Origin: an uncultured Muribaculaceae bacterium
GTDB taxonomy: Bacteria > Bacteroidota > Bacteroidia > Bacteroidales > Muribaculaceae
DNA: 64,000 nt
NCBI GenBank assembly: GCA_947628305.1
Contig: CANQZG010000003.1
Location: forward strand, 62,001-126,000
Reading direction: 5' to 3'
Below are positions 8,723 to 18,317 of the stretch, piece after piece (the stretch's first letter is position 1; every line of letters begins with the position of its first letter). The notes beneath the pieces were generated by a model. It had not been told where the DNA came from and did no database searches. It saw only the letters and a list, made by a program, of their open reading frames with translations. The translations under genes were made by a program, and so were the position numbers.

Positions 8723-10791
8723 TGCGCCTCCTTTTCAGCAAGCATTTTCTCCATCTTGAGTAATTCGTCCCTAAGCCGTGCCGCCTCCATGAACTCCATT
8801 TTCTTGGCGGCCTCAAGCATCTCGAGGCGGGTCATGTTGATGGAGCGTTGCAGTTCATCGGTGCTCATATATGGAATCACGGGGTCGGCCGCGATATCTA
8901 CCTTGGTGGAGAATTCCTCGTAATATGGCGAGTTTTCCACACGGTGACGCCGTAGTTCCTTGGCTGTCGAGGCTTTCCTGTCTTCATCGTCATCAAGGTC
9001 GAGGCCGACAATCTTGTTTCGTGCCTTGACTATCGCCTGCGGGGTGATGCCGTGTTCCTCGTTGTAGGCGAGCTGCAGTGTGCGTCGTCGCTCGGTCTCG
9101 TCGATGGTCTGTTGCATCGAGTCGGTGATTTTATCGGCATACATGATGACAAGCCCGTTGAGGTTTCGCGCCGCTCGTCCCACTGTCTGTGTCAGGGAAC
9201 GGTGGGAACGCAGGAATCCTTCCTTGTCGGCATCGAGAATCGCCACAAGCGAGACTTCGGGAAGGTCGAGTCCCTCGCGGAGGAGATTGACTCCGATGAG
9301 TACATCGTAGACACCTGCCCGTAGGTCGTCAAGTATTTTTATACGGTCGAGGGTGTCGACATCGCTGTGGATATATGCAGCCTTGATGCGGAGTTTGAGC
9401 AGGTAGTCGTTCAATTCCTCGGCCATGCGCTTGGTGAGGGTGGTAACGAGTACACGCTCGTTGCGTTCGACGCGCAGGTTTATTTGTTCAATGAGGTCAT
9501 CGATTTGGTTCAGTGACGGTTTCACTTTTATTTCAGGGTCTAGCAAACCGGTGGGACGGATGATTTGCTCGACAATCACGCCCTCACTTTTCTGCAACTC
9601 ATAGTCGGCGGGCGTCGCGCTGACATACACGACCTGATTTGTCATCCGTTCAAATTCCTCGAATTTCAGCGGGCGGTTGTCAAGGGCGGCATCAAGACGG
9701 AAACCATACTCGACAAGGTTCATCTTGCGTGATACGTCACCACCGTACATCGCCCTGATTTGCGGTACTGTCACATGGCTCTCATCGATGATTGTCAGGA
9801 AGTCTTTAGGAAAATAGTCAAGCAGACAGAATGGTCTCATGCCTGGCTCACGGCCATCGAAATAACGGCTGTAGTTCTCGATGCCGGAACAATGGCCCAC
9901 CTCGCGTATCATCTCGATGTCATAGCTGACACGTTCCAACAGACGTTTTGCCTCCAGTTCCTTGCCCTCCCGGTGGAACGCGGCTGACTGTTCACCGAGG
10001 TCAAGTTCTATTTGAGCCAATGCCGAACCCACGCGTTCCTGGGAGGTGACAAAGATGTTGGCCGGATAAATCTTGAAGCTGTCATGGTCGCCGAGCGGTA
10101 CATTGTCATCGGGATGCATTGTCGAGATTGACTCTATTTCATCGCCCCAGAACACGACACGTAACACGATTTCCTCGTAGGCAAGGCGTATGTCGACTGT
10201 GTCGCCTTTGACACGGAAGTTCCCGCGTCTAAGCTCGATTTCGTTACGGCTGTACAGTGAATTGACAAGGTCGCGCAGGAACTTGTTGCGTGCGATTTTC
10301 TGTCCTACTTTGATTTCAACTACATTTGCGTGGAAATCCTCGGGATTCCCGATTCCGTACAGACACGATACCGAAGAAACGACTATCACATCCTTGCGAC
10401 CAGACAGCAACGCCGATGTGGTGGCAAGGCGCAGCTTGTCGATTTCATCGTTAATCATCAGGTCTTTCTCGATGTACTTGTCAACCGATGGGATATATGC
10501 CTCGGGTTGGTAGTAGTCGTAATATGATACAAAATACTGGACGGAGTTGTTGGGGAAAAATTGCTTGAACTCGCTGTACAGTTGCGCCGCAAGGGTCTTG
10601 TTGTGGCTTAGGATGAGTGTCGGCTTCTCGACTTTTTCGATGACATTGGCCATGGTGAAAGTCTTGCCAGACCCCGTGACGCCGAGTAAGGTCTGCGCGG
10701 GCAATCCGGCGTTGATTCCCTCCACGAGTTGCGCTATGGCCTGTGGCTGGTCGCCTGTGGGACTGTATTGGGACTGTAGCTGAAATTTCAT
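8719..10791 (-). CDS. uvrB: Excinuclease ABC subunit UvrB
   Basis: 690 residues. UvrB is the damage-verifying helicase of nucleotide excision repair; it is loaded by UvrA and recruits UvrC. Visible are Walker [11 protein letters not shown] (about 39-48), the beta-hairpin region [17 protein letters not shown], the DESHVTVPQ helicase motif, SATPADYE, motif [11 protein letters not shown], and a C-terminal UVR domain (about 645-685, [25 protein letters not shown]). The protein is full length. It heads an operon with ygiQ and a DUF1643-like gene. A TAACTTTG box ends nine bases before the ATG, so the leader is very short. Confidence 0.98.
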   Translation of the reverse strand: MKFQLQSQYSPTGDQPQAIAQLVEGINAGLPAQTLLGVTGSGKTFTMANVIEKVEKPTLILSHNKTLAAQLYSEFKQFFPNNSVQYFVSYYDYYQPEAYIPSVDKYIEKDLMINDEIDKLRLATTSALLSGRKDVIVVSSVSCLYGIGNPEDFHANVVEIKVGQKIARNKFLRDLVNSLYSRNEIELRRGNFRVKGDTVDIRLAYEEIVLRVVFWGDEIESISTMHPDDNVPLGDHDSFKIYPANIFVTSQERVGSALAQIELDLGEQSAAFHREGKELEAKRLLERVSYDIEMIREVGHCSGIENYSRYFDGREPGMRPFCLLDYFPKDFLTIIDESHVTVPQIRAMYGGDVSRKMNLVEYGFRLDAALDNRPLKFEEFERMTNQVVYVSATPADYELQKSEGVIVEQIIRPTGLLDPEIKVKPSLNQIDDLIEQINLRVERNERVLVTTLTKRMAEELNDYLLKLRIKAAYIHSDVDTLDRIKILDDLRAGVYDVLIGVNLLREGLDLPEVSLVAILDADKEGFLRSHRSLTQTVGRAARNLNGLVIMYADKITDSMQQTIDETERRRTLQLAYNEEHGITPQAIVKARNKIVGLDLDDDEDRKASTAKELRRHRVENSPYYEEFSTKVDIAADPVIPYMSTDELQRSINMTRLEMLEAAKKMEFMEAARLRDELLKMEKMLAEKEAQ

Positions 10792-10800
10792 AACTTATCA

Positions 10801-10808
10801 CAAAGTTA
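10801..10808 (-). promoter_or_regulatory. -7 promoter box of uvrB operon
   Basis: TAACTTTG on the minus strand, nine bases before the uvrB ATG. No clear -33 TTTG at the expected distance. No LexA-type site was recognised. Confidence 0.5.
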
Positions 10809-10841
10809 CAATTTTTCTATCGAATTACGGGATGAAATGAT

Positions 10842-10849
10842 TACTTTTG
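10842..10849 (+). promoter_or_regulatory. Possible -7 box upstream of the GH78-like gene
   Basis: TACTTTTG on the plus strand. If used, the leader to the ATG at 11076 would be about 220 nt. The rest of this 284-bp gap shows no gene, hairpin or repeat that I can recognise. Confidence 0.35.
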
Positions 10850-11075
10850 TGAAATCACAAAACCTTTTAACGATAAGTAACCGTTCATAATTAATTTATA
10901 CTATATGCGAGGCTTATTTCGAGAAAAAATCAATGGTTGAAAAGGGAGTTTATAGATATAAACGACTGATGAAAACATTGATTTTGACCGAAATAAGACA
11001 GCAGAGAGTATAAAAGATTAGGCATGGCGGTTGCTTAGGAATAATATATCGTTTAATTATGAACAGTTACTTAAC

Positions 11076-13310
11076 ATGAAACCGTTGTTACTATCCCGAT
11101 TGCTGATTTCAATGGGCATCTTGTTGATGTCACAGTTGACTGTCGTGGCGAGCGAGACTTATAATTGGAAAGGGAAATGGATTAGTTCTTCTCACACCCA
11201 AAGCCGACCTAACACATGGCTCGCATTCCGAAAGGAGGTGAGACTTGAGAATACTCCATCGACTCTTGTCGCTCGCATCGGGGCCGACAGTAAATACTGG
11301 CTTTGGGTCAATGGCCGCCCTGTGGTGTTTGAGGGAGGGTTGAAGCGAGGACCCGCTCCTGATGCGATATATTTTGACGAGGTTGACATCGCACCTTATT
11401 TGACCCCTGGGGATAATGTTATCGCCGTGTTGTTATGGCATTTCGGTAAAAACGGTTTCACTCATCTCAACAGTGGCTCGGCAGGGTTGCTTTTTGATGC
11501 AGTCTCACCCGAAGCGGAGATTCTTTCAGATAATTCGTGGGGGTGTGCGATATATGATGCATACGGTGACACTGATGCCCCGCATCCCAATTTCAGGCTT
11601 CCTGAAAGTAACATTAGGTTTGATGCGCGATTACAGAAAAAAGGATGGGAGAGGCCCGGTTTTCGGGGCAAATTCCCCAAGGCCGCTGTCGTTGCCGATG
11701 CCGGCAAGGCTCCGTTTGGACGGTTGGTTGCTCGCCCCATTCCTCAATGGAGGAATACTGGATTGCGTCAATATGAAAGTATAAGGCGTTCAGATACAAA
11801 TGACACGATATATTGCCGGCTCCCTTATAATTGTCAGGTGACCCCTTATCTGAAAGTCAATGCTAAGGAGGGTAAGGTCATCCATATCTTGACCGATAAT
11901 TACACCGGCGGTTCAGAGAATAACTTGCGTGCCGAGTATGTAACCTGTGACGGTGAGCAGGAATATGAGAACTATGGGTGGTTTAACGGTCATGAAGTCA
12001 GGTATGTAATCCCCGAAGGAGTGGATGTCGTGGAACTGAAATACCGTGAGACGGGTTACGACACCGATTTTACAGGAGCGTTTGAATGTGATGACGAGTT
12101 CCTTAACGAACTGTGGCGACGGTCGGCGCGTACACTTTATGTGACAATGCGCGACAACTATATGGACTGTCCCGACCGTGAGCGTGCCCAGTGGTGGGGC
12201 GATGAGGTTAATGAACTTGGCGAGACGTTCTATGCGCTTTCGCCGTCGGCTCACAGTCTTGCCGTTAAAGGCATATATGAATTGATGAACTGGCAACGTG
12301 ATGACGGTGTCATATATTCGCCTGTCCCTTCGGGTAACTGGCGTAAGGAACTCCCATTGCAGATGTTGGCATCGGTTGGATGGTATGGTTTTCACACCCA
12401 ATACTATTACAGCGGTGACAGCAGTTTTGTCGCGGATATCTATCCTCGCATGAAACATTACCTGCACGATGTGTGGCAATTGGATGGGGACGGCCTTGTC
12501 ATAAGCCGACCCGGTGACTGGAATTGGGCCGACTGGGGGCAGAACAGTGACCTTGATGTATTGACTAATTGTTGGTACTACCTTGCGTTGAAAGGAGAGA
12601 GGGAGTTTGCGCGTCAGCTTGGATATAAGGACGATGTCGATTCAATCAGTTCCGTTATTAAAGGTATTGAAAATGCCTTTGACATGCGTTTTTGGAATGG
12701 GAAGGCCTATCGCTCTCCCGGTCATAAGGGCGCGACGGATGACCGTGCCCAGGCGATGGCTGTTGTCTCAGGGCTTGCTGCCCCTGCTCGCTACAAGGCC
12801 ATTGTTAAAATTCTTGATAAGGAATACCATGCCAGTCCTTATATGGAAAAATATGTCCTTGAGGCATTGTTCATGATGAACGAACCTGACAGGGCATTGG
12901 ACCGAATGCATAAAAGATACGCCAAGATGTTGTCATACGACGGTTATACAACCCTGTTTGAAGGATGGGGTATAGGTGCGGAAGGATTCGGGGGTGGGAC
13001 GGTGAACCATGCTTGGAGCGGCGGCCCGTTGACGTTACTTAGTCAGAAAGTGTGTGGCATAACGCCTGTCGCCCCCGGTTTCGCGGAGTTCAGTGTCACG
13101 CCTCAGATGGGCCGTCTTAAAAAAGCGTCAGCAACGGTCGATACCAATTACGGACTGATAAAGGTCTCCCTTGAGAAATCGGGTGACAAGATAAACGCCT
13201 GTCTCCATGTGCCCGAAAAAGTCACGGCCCATTATACCGATGAGAACGGTCGTCAATGCACCGTAGGTGGCGGTACTCACTTTGTAATATTGAAAATTAA
13301 TCATAGATAG
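11076..13310 (+). CDS. GH78-like alpha-L-rhamnosidase family protein, secreted
   Basis: 744 residues from the ATG at 11076, which gives a clean signal peptide (MKPLLLSRLLISMGILLMSQ...VVAS); an in-frame ATG 15 codons earlier would spoil it. An N-terminal beta-sandwich (about 25-330) includes YWLWVNGRPVVFEGGLKRGP, as in rhamnosidase sugar-binding domains. The (alpha/alpha)6 catalytic region (about 340-660) carries DNYMDCPDRERAQWWGDE, the usual GH78 acidic motif, and W-rich blocks (SRPGDWNWADWG; AWSGGPLTLL). A C-terminal beta-domain follows. It probably removes L-rhamnose from a glycan in the periplasm, but GH78-like proteins include other activities. No SusC/SusD pair is adjacent, so it is not in a classical PUL. 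Confidence 0.85.
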   Translation: MKPLLLSRLLISMGILLMSQLTVVASETYNWKGKWISSSHTQSRPNTWLAFRKEVRLENTPSTLVARIGADSKYWLWVNGRPVVFEGGLKRGPAPDAIYFDEVDIAPYLTPGDNVIAVLLWHFGKNGFTHLNSGSAGLLFDAVSPEAEILSDNSWGCAIYDAYGDTDAPHPNFRLPESNIRFDARLQKKGWERPGFRGKFPKAAVVADAGKAPFGRLVARPIPQWRNTGLRQYESIRRSDTNDTIYCRLPYNCQVTPYLKVNAKEGKVIHILTDNYTGGSENNLRAEYVTCDGEQEYENYGWFNGHEVRYVIPEGVDVVELKYRETGYDTDFTGAFECDDEFLNELWRRSARTLYVTMRDNYMDCPDRERAQWWGDEVNELGETFYALSPSAHSLAVKGIYELMNWQRDDGVIYSPVPSGNWRKELPLQMLASVGWYGFHTQYYYSGDSSFVADIYPRMKHYLHDVWQLDGDGLVISRPGDWNWADWGQNSDLDVLTNCWYYLALKGEREFARQLGYKDDVDSISSVIKGIENAFDMRFWNGKAYRSPGHKGATDDRAQAMAVVSGLAAPARYKAIVKILDKEYHASPYMEKYVLEALFMMNEPDRALDRMHKRYAKMLSYDGYTTLFEGWGIGAEGFGGGTVNHAWSGGPLTLLSQKVCGITPVAPGFAEFSVTPQMGRLKKASATVDTNYGLIKVSLEKSGDKINACLHVPEKVTAHYTDENGRQCTVGGGTHFVILKINHR

Positions 13311-13311
13311 T

Positions 13312-14835
13312 ATGTTAAGACCTGAAGATTTAAAACTGATTGAAGAAAAAGGCATAACCTCTGCCCAAGTAGAGGAACAGTTGGAACGTTTCGCTACGGG
13401 TTTCCCTTATCTGCGCATATCATCGGCGGCCCGTGTCGGCAACGGCATAAAACGTCTTTCCCATGATGAGGAGGATGCTGCCATAGACAGGTGGAAACGT
13501 TATCTCGCTGATGGCGGGGAGGTGGAGAAATTTGTCCCGGCATCTGGTGCGGCGTCACGTATGTTCAAGGCTCTGTTTGAATATATCGACGGAGACACTG
13601 ACGAACTGAAACCGGGTACTCCTGTGGCTGAATTGCTCGCTGACCCCGGAAAACTTCCATTTGTGGATGAATTGCGCTCGACTGTTATCCGACTTTATGG
13701 CGAAGACCTCGACGCGATGATGAAAGCCGGCCGCAACCGTGATATAATCGCAGCAATTGTCAAACCTGAGGGGATGAACTACGGTGGACTGCCAAAGGGT
13801 CTGTTGAAATTTCACTCCTATCCTGATGGAAGCCGTACACCTGTGGAGGAACATCTCACCGAAGGGGCGCAGTCGGCCGCCAACGCCGATGGCGTAGTGA
13901 ATCTTCATTTTACGGTGTCATCCAACCATCGCGAGTTGTTCAAGAAGAAACTTGATGAGGTGATTCCGCAAGCCGAGAAACGAACGGGTAAGAAATTCAT
14001 TGTCACGATGAGCGAGCAGAAGCCATCGACCGACACTGTCGCTGTTAATCCTGACAACACGCCGTTTATCGAGGATGGACATCTATTGTTCCGCCCCGGT
14101 GGGCACGGTGCGTTGATTGAAAATCTCAATGACATTGATTCGGCTGTTGTGTTCATCAAGAATATCGATAACGTCGTTCCTGATTCCCGCCGTGATGTCA
14201 CGGTGCGTTACAAACAGGTTCTCGCCGGTTATCTCATTGAAGTACATGATAAGATAGAGGAATATCTGAAGATAATAGAATCAGGTAATTACAATATTGA
14301 AAAAATAAGGGAGATGATTGCGTTCATGCACAATACGCTCAACATACGTGACGAGCGTATGAAACATCTCGAGGATGCCGAACTGGTTCTTTATATCAAG
14401 GACAAGTTTAACCGCCCGCTACGAGTGTGCGGTATGGTGCGTAACGAAGGTGAGCCAGGTGGAGGACCTTACATCGCTTATAACGCTGACGGCTCGACCT
14501 CTCCGCAGATTCTTGAAAGCCATCAGATAGACCCGTCCAACATTGAATATGCCTGTATGATGTCGGAGGCGACACACTTTAATCCCGTGGACTTGGTTTG
14601 CTACATCAAGGATATTCACGGGAATCATTTTGATTTGCCACGTTATGTTGACCATGCGACAGGTTTTATCTCGTCAAAATCGAGTCATGGACGTGAACTT
14701 CGTGCGCTTGAACTTCCGGGATTGTGGAACGGGGCGATGAGCGACTGGAACACGGCGTTTGTCGAAGTCCCCATCGAGACATTCAACCCTGTCAAGACTG
14801 TGAACGACCTGTTACGTCCTGCCCATCAAGGGTGA
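13312..14835 (+). CDS. DUF4301 family protein, possible nucleotidyltransferase fold
   Basis: 507 residues, no signal peptide. It begins MLRPEDLKLIEEKGITSAQVEEQLERF and matches the Bacteroidota DUF4301 family over its whole length. Two blocks recall sugar-nucleotidyltransferases: VPASGAASRMFKALF at about 77-91 (glycine-rich loop with SRM) and YGGLPKGLLKFH at about 157-168 (PKxLL lysine motif). A catalytic role of that kind is inference. It starts two bases after the GH78-like stop, so it is probably co-transcribed. Its last 24 bases overlap the 3' end of the convergent maf gene. Confidence 0.85.
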   Translation: MLRPEDLKLIEEKGITSAQVEEQLERFATGFPYLRISSAARVGNGIKRLSHDEEDAAIDRWKRYLADGGEVEKFVPASGAASRMFKALFEYIDGDTDELKPGTPVAELLADPGKLPFVDELRSTVIRLYGEDLDAMMKAGRNRDIIAAIVKPEGMNYGGLPKGLLKFHSYPDGSRTPVEEHLTEGAQSAANADGVVNLHFTVSSNHRELFKKKLDEVIPQAEKRTGKKFIVTMSEQKPSTDTVAVNPDNTPFIEDGHLLFRPGGHGALIENLNDIDSAVVFIKNIDNVVPDSRRDVTVRYKQVLAGYLIEVHDKIEEYLKIIESGNYNIEKIREMIAFMHNTLNIRDERMKHLEDAELVLYIKDKFNRPLRVCGMVRNEGEPGGGPYIAYNADGSTSPQILESHQIDPSNIEYACMMSEATHFNPVDLVCYIKDIHGNHFDLPRYVDHATGFISSKSSHGRELRALELPGLWNGAMSDWNTAFVEVPIETFNPVKTVNDLLRPAHQG

Positions 14836-15396
14836 TAAGAGGCGATAGAGACGATGTAGAGGGAGGCCCATTACGTTGTAATAGCTTCCCTCTATATTTT
14901 TTATGCCGATGCATCCAATCCATTCCTGGATACCGTACGCACCGGCCTTGTCAAGGGGACGGAATGTGTCGACGTAATAGTCGATTTCATCGTCACTCAA
15001 CTGCGAGAACGTTACATCGGTTGTGGCATCGATGGTGCGTATTTCATCCAGGGTGGCCACAGACACCCCGGACACCACTTGATGTGTACGCCCTGATAGT
15101 CGGTGTAACATCAACCGGGCCTCGTCAAGGTCTTTAGGTTTGCCGAGCACTTCATTGTCAAGAATCACGACTGTATCGGCTGTTATCAGGATGGTGTCCC
15201 GGTCGAGGCTCTCAATGTAAGCCTGTGCTTTTAGCCGTGATAAATATGGGGCGACATCTTGTGCCGGCATGTCGGCGGGATATGTCTCGGCTATGTCTTT
15301 TATCTCGGCTATGGTGAAGTCAAAGCCGAGTCTCCCGAGCAGTTCGCGTCGGCGTGGCGATGCGCTTGCAAGTGTTATTTTGTATTGTTTTTCCAT
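14812..15396 (-). CDS. maf: Maf family nucleotide pyrophosphatase
   Basis: 194 residues from the ATG at 15396, chosen because it gives the standard start MEKQYKITLASASPRRRELL, has an AGGAA-type ribosome site and does not overlap the upstream gene. Family features: SASPRRRELLGRLG, ILITADTVVILDNEVLGKPKDLDEA, LSGRTHQVVSGV, and the end DKAGAYGIQEW...GSYYNVMGLPL. Maf proteins hydrolyse non-canonical or particular nucleoside triphosphates (dTTP/UTP or modified) and affect septation. It ends a minus-strand series with the KdsC-like and DUF2520 genes, an arrangement I associate with Bacteroidota. Confidence 0.95.
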   Translation of the reverse strand: MEKQYKITLASASPRRRELLGRLGFDFTIAEIKDIAETYPADMPAQDVAPYLSRLKAQAYIESLDRDTILITADTVVILDNEVLGKPKDLDEARLMLHRLSGRTHQVVSGVSVATLDEIRTIDATTDVTFSQLSDDEIDYYVDTFRPLDKAGAYGIQEWIGCIGIKNIEGSYYNVMGLPLHRLYRLLSPLMGRT

Positions 15397-15401
15397 TCCT
15401 G

Positions 15402-15926
15402 TTACCAACCGAATGCGTTGTCTGTTTTCATCCACAGTCCCTTGACAGTGAGTATCTGTTCAAGTAGGTCTCTTGCGACTCCGTGTCCCCCGTCAACAGG
15501 GCTGATATATGTCGCGATTTCCTTTAACTGCCATGCACCGTCACGGGGTGTTACTTTCAATCCTACGGCAAGCATCGGCTCATAGTCGGGAATGTCATCC
15601 CCGACGTATGCCACTTCATCGGGATTCAGAGAATTGTCCTCCATCCATGACGATAGGATATCTATCTTCCTGCCGGCTCCAAGGTATACGTCATTGATTC
15701 CGAGTTTATTGTACCGTTTTAATAGGGAGTCTCCCGTTCCTCCTGAAATTATGGCTATTTTGAAACCGTGTTTGATGGCGAATTGCATGGCGTATCCGTC
15801 CCTTACGTTTACCATACGTGCGGGATTGCCGTCCTCGCTCATCGGGACGGTTGTGGGGGAGAGGACTCCGTCGATGTCAAATACGACGGCTTTTATTTTG
15901 GATAGGTCATAGTCTATTCGGCTCAT
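15402..15926 (-). CDS. KdsC-like HAD phosphatase (Kdo 8-phosphate phosphatase)
   Basis: 174 residues from the ATG at 15926 (an ATG six codons earlier is possible but overlaps more of the upstream gene). HAD motifs: FDIDGVLSPTTV (motif I, nucleophile and acid Asp), IISGG (motif II), a Lys in GAGRKIDIL, and VGDDIPDYEPM (motif IV). No cap domain, as in KdsC, which removes the phosphate from Kdo-8-phosphate for lipopolysaccharide core synthesis. Cytoplasmic. The KdsC assignment is by length and motif context; other class C0 HAD phosphatases of nonulosonates look alike. Confidence 0.88.
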   Translation of the reverse strand: MSRIDYDLSKIKAVVFDIDGVLSPTTVPMSEDGNPARMVNVRDGYAMQFAIKHGFKIAIISGGTGDSLLKRYNKLGINDVYLGAGRKIDILSSWMEDNSLNPDEVAYVGDDIPDYEPMLAVGLKVTPRDGAWQLKEIATYISPVDGGHGVARDLLEQILTVKGLWMKTDNAFGW

Positions 15927-16698
15927 CGGGGATGTAATAATCAATGATGTTTTGGGAAATTAGTTTATATATGGGGGCGTAATCGGGTCCTACGATTTCG
16001 AGATGTTTGCGTATGGTCGCGATATCTCCACGTCTCGCCGGACCTGTCTGTCCGGCCTCGGGACCGTTTTGAATCGCTTTTTTGAAGGTTTCTTCGATGA
16101 GAGGTTTCATTACCGAGAACGGTATATCGCTTTTTGAAAGTACGTCAGCAGATATTGTCCAGAGGTGATTTGTAAAGTTGCATGCGAAGACAGCGGCGGC
16201 ATGTAGCCGCGAGCGGGACATGGAGTCGGCATGCATTACGTGTGGGGTCAGGGCACGGGCGAGTCCGGCTATCTCTTTTTCTGTTATAGGGTCAGAACCC
16301 TCGGTGAATATTGTTGCTTCAGAGATGTCGACTTGCCGTCCACGGCTGAATGTCTGTAAGGGATAAAGCACTCCGTGTCGCGGGGATAGCCTTGATATAG
16401 CCGACATCGGCACTGAACCGGAGGTGTGAACCCACAACGCATCGCCGTTATACTGAATCATGTCGGCGACACTGGCTATGGCCTCGTCTTTCAGCGCGAT
16501 TATATATATATCGGCCGAAGTGTTAATCTTTGACAGGTCGTCAGTCGCTGTGGCCCGACCTGATTCCTGCGCTATTTCCTGCGCCCGTTCGATACGTAGC
16601 CCGTAGATTTGTATCAGTGAATATCCGTCGAGACTGTCAATCGCATTGGCGAGAGACCAGGCCACGTTGCCTGCGCCTAACAATACGACTTTTTTCAT
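15907..16698 (-). CDS. DUF2520 Rossmann-fold oxidoreductase-like protein
   Basis: 263 residues from the ATG at 16698, which gives MKKVVLLGAGNVAWSLANAI, a dinucleotide-binding GxGxxA motif at the very N-terminus; the longer frame would add 22 residues overlapping the preceding nitroreductase gene. The N-terminal Rossmann domain (1-115) is followed by the DUF2520 helical domain with HGVLYPLQTFS, SRSRLHAAAVFACNFTNHL and NGPEAGQTGPARRGD. It resembles ketopantoate or pyrroline-5-carboxylate reductases in fold, but substrate is unknown. It overlaps the KdsC-like gene by 20 bases. Confidence 0.88.
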   Translation of the reverse strand: MKKVVLLGAGNVAWSLANAIDSLDGYSLIQIYGLRIERAQEIAQESGRATATDDLSKINTSADIYIIALKDEAIASVADMIQYNGDALWVHTSGSVPMSAISRLSPRHGVLYPLQTFSRGRQVDISEATIFTEGSDPITEKEIAGLARALTPHVMHADSMSRSRLHAAAVFACNFTNHLWTISADVLSKSDIPFSVMKPLIEETFKKAIQNGPEAGQTGPARRGDIATIRKHLEIVGPDYAPIYKLISQNIIDYYIPDEPNRL

Positions 16699-16708
16699 TT
16701 GTCGCCTG

Positions 16709-17248
16709 TCATTCAATCGGTTTCCATGAACCGATATGTACTTTTTCCCATAAAAGTTTGTCAATTGCCTGTGGACGTCGTTCCTCGTTTTTGTGCCCGA
16801 ATGTCAGGATGCAGAGTACGGGGTAATTTTCAGGAATCCCAAGCAATTCGCTGACATATTCGTCGGATGGGGTATTGTCGGCTGCGAAACGGCCTCTGAC
16901 CTGAATCCAGCAAGAACCAAGACCGAGGTCGGCGGCCTGAAGTTGCATGTATGCGGCCGCCACTGAAGCATCTTCAATCCATGGTTCTGATGCCGAAGGG
17001 TCTCCTGCCACTACAACCGCAAGGGTGCATTTGCCTATCGGGGCTGCCCCGGCAGGTTTGCATTGGCTTAACCGTTCAAGCATCTCCTTATCTTCGACAG
17101 CGATGAATTGCCAGGAACGGCTGCTTTTGGATGTCGGGGCAAGTAGACCGGCTTCAAGAATGAGACGTACCTGCTCCGGGTCTATCGGTTCATCGGTGTA
17201 ACGGCGTATGCTCCGCCGGTTAACGAGGAGTTCATGAAGATTATCCAT
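16709..17248 (-). CDS. Nitroreductase family flavoprotein
   Basis: 179 residues. It starts with LLVNRRSIRRYTDEPIDPEQVRLILEAGLLAPTSKSSRSWQFIAV, the FMN-binding R-S-R-R and APTS blocks of nitroreductases. AAAYMQLQAADLGLGSCWIQV is the usual dimer-interface helix, and ILTFGHKNEERRP matches the C-terminal 'GyP.e..' region. It likely binds FMN and uses NAD(P)H; natural substrate unknown. It lies 10 bases before the DUF2520 gene and 18 bases after the SPOR-protein gene. Confidence 0.93.
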   Translation of the reverse strand: MDNLHELLVNRRSIRRYTDEPIDPEQVRLILEAGLLAPTSKSSRSWQFIAVEDKEMLERLSQCKPAGAAPIGKCTLAVVVAGDPSASEPWIEDASVAAAYMQLQAADLGLGSCWIQVRGRFAADNTPSDEYVSELLGIPENYPVLCILTFGHKNEERRPQAIDKLLWEKVHIGSWKPIE

Positions 17249-17266
17249 TGTATTTAGGTTATAAGT

Positions 17267-18313
17267 TTACTGATGGCGGGTGCACACCCATGCTCCGGGA
17301 TAACGGGAATATATCCCCGCCGCACGTCCCTGATTCTTCAGTTCGGTAGATGAGGTGGCCGTGGCTACGTATACGCGGAACTTTCCGTCCTGTTCCAGTA
17401 GTTTCATTGACTGATAAGGGTGTTTGGACATGTATTTTTCGGCTTCGGAGCGAGAGCCGAGCGAGGCTACGACAAGGCAATAGTTATCAGTGTCATTGTT
17501 ACGCAATGATATGGCCTTTGTCGATTTTGAAATGGGAGTCTGCTTTAATCTGTTTTGTAAGCGAGCCCGGTAGCGGTTGGTTTTAACGGTGTCGGCCACT
17601 GCAGTTGATGACGCGAGGTCAGGAATCGCAATCGAAAGGGTGATTCTACATGGCTTGCTTTGTGGTTCGCTTTGGCGTTCTATTGATATTGACGATGATG
17701 CCGCCGATGCCATCGATGCCTTGCTCACGTTGGAGTCATCAATAAGTATCGGTGTCGAGATGACTGCACCGAGACATATCAATAAGGCGATTGATGCTGC
17801 GACACGCATTGCGTGGTGGCGTAATCTAACAGTCAGAGGCACTTTTCCTGTAATCGTTGTCGATGCAATTATAGGTTCATCTACTTTTACACGGTCTATC
17901 CTTTTGGCATTGACGACAGGGAGAGCACGGTGAGTGGCGTTGAACAGTCCGTTGTCAATCGGGGAGAATGTCGGGGTCGAGTCTATGGATTTCTGAAATA
18001 TACCGACACGTTCAATAACGGCCTCGCCGTCATTGTCAATCTGATGACGGAGGGTGCTGACTTCGTCGGATATTGATGCCATGGCTCTGTCATAGCTCAA
18101 CCCGTGGCGTCTCATGACACTGTTGGCGAGAAGTCCGTCGTTGTGGTCAAGCGACGGATTGAACGTCAGTTGACGTGACGGCGGCGACATGACGGTATAA
18201 TCATCGTTCCAGCTGGCTTCTACCGTCCGGGCGATGAATGCTCCCAATTCCGGCACAATTATGCAATCATGTCGGGATAGGAGATACTCGATATGTTCAC
18301 CGAGAGAAATCAT
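17267..18313 (-). CDS. HU-CCDC81-like and SPOR-domain membrane protein
   Basis: 348 residues. The N-terminal ~130 residues (MISLGEHIEYLLSRHDCIIVPELGAFIA, SFNPSL-like FNPSLDHNDGLLANSV, VGIFQ) match the bacterial CCDC81-type HU domain pair. A single membrane segment is at about 187-207 (RVAASIALLICLGAVISTPIL). The periplasmic part ends in a SPOR domain (about 275-345: CLVVASLGSRSEAEKYM...FRVYVATATSS), which binds denuded septal peptidoglycan. So a possible DNA-binding cytosolic domain is joined across the membrane to a septal peptidoglycan-binding domain. A good promoter places its start codon right at the predicted transcript start. Confidence 0.85.
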   Translation of the reverse strand: MISLGEHIEYLLSRHDCIIVPELGAFIARTVEASWNDDYTVMSPPSRQLTFNPSLDHNDGLLANSVMRRHGLSYDRAMASISDEVSTLRHQIDNDGEAVIERVGIFQKSIDSTPTFSPIDNGLFNATHRALPVVNAKRIDRVKVDEPIIASTTITGKVPLTVRLRHHAMRVAASIALLICLGAVISTPILIDDSNVSKASMASAASSSISIERQSEPQSKPCRITLSIAIPDLASSTAVADTVKTNRYRARLQNRLKQTPISKSTKAISLRNNDTDNYCLVVASLGSRSEAEKYMSKHPYQSMKLLEQDGKFRVYVATATSSTELKNQGRAAGIYSRYPGAWVCTRHQ

Positions 18314-18317
18314 GTCA

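Noticed and set aside
10933-11013. 26-codon frame (MVEKGVYRYK...) in the gap before the GH78-like gene.
   Set aside because: Too short, no ribosome site, no recognisable features.
11076-13310. Treating the rhamnosidase-like gene as part of a polysaccharide utilisation locus.
   Set aside because: No SusC/SusD pair, sensor or further glycoside hydrolase is adjacent.
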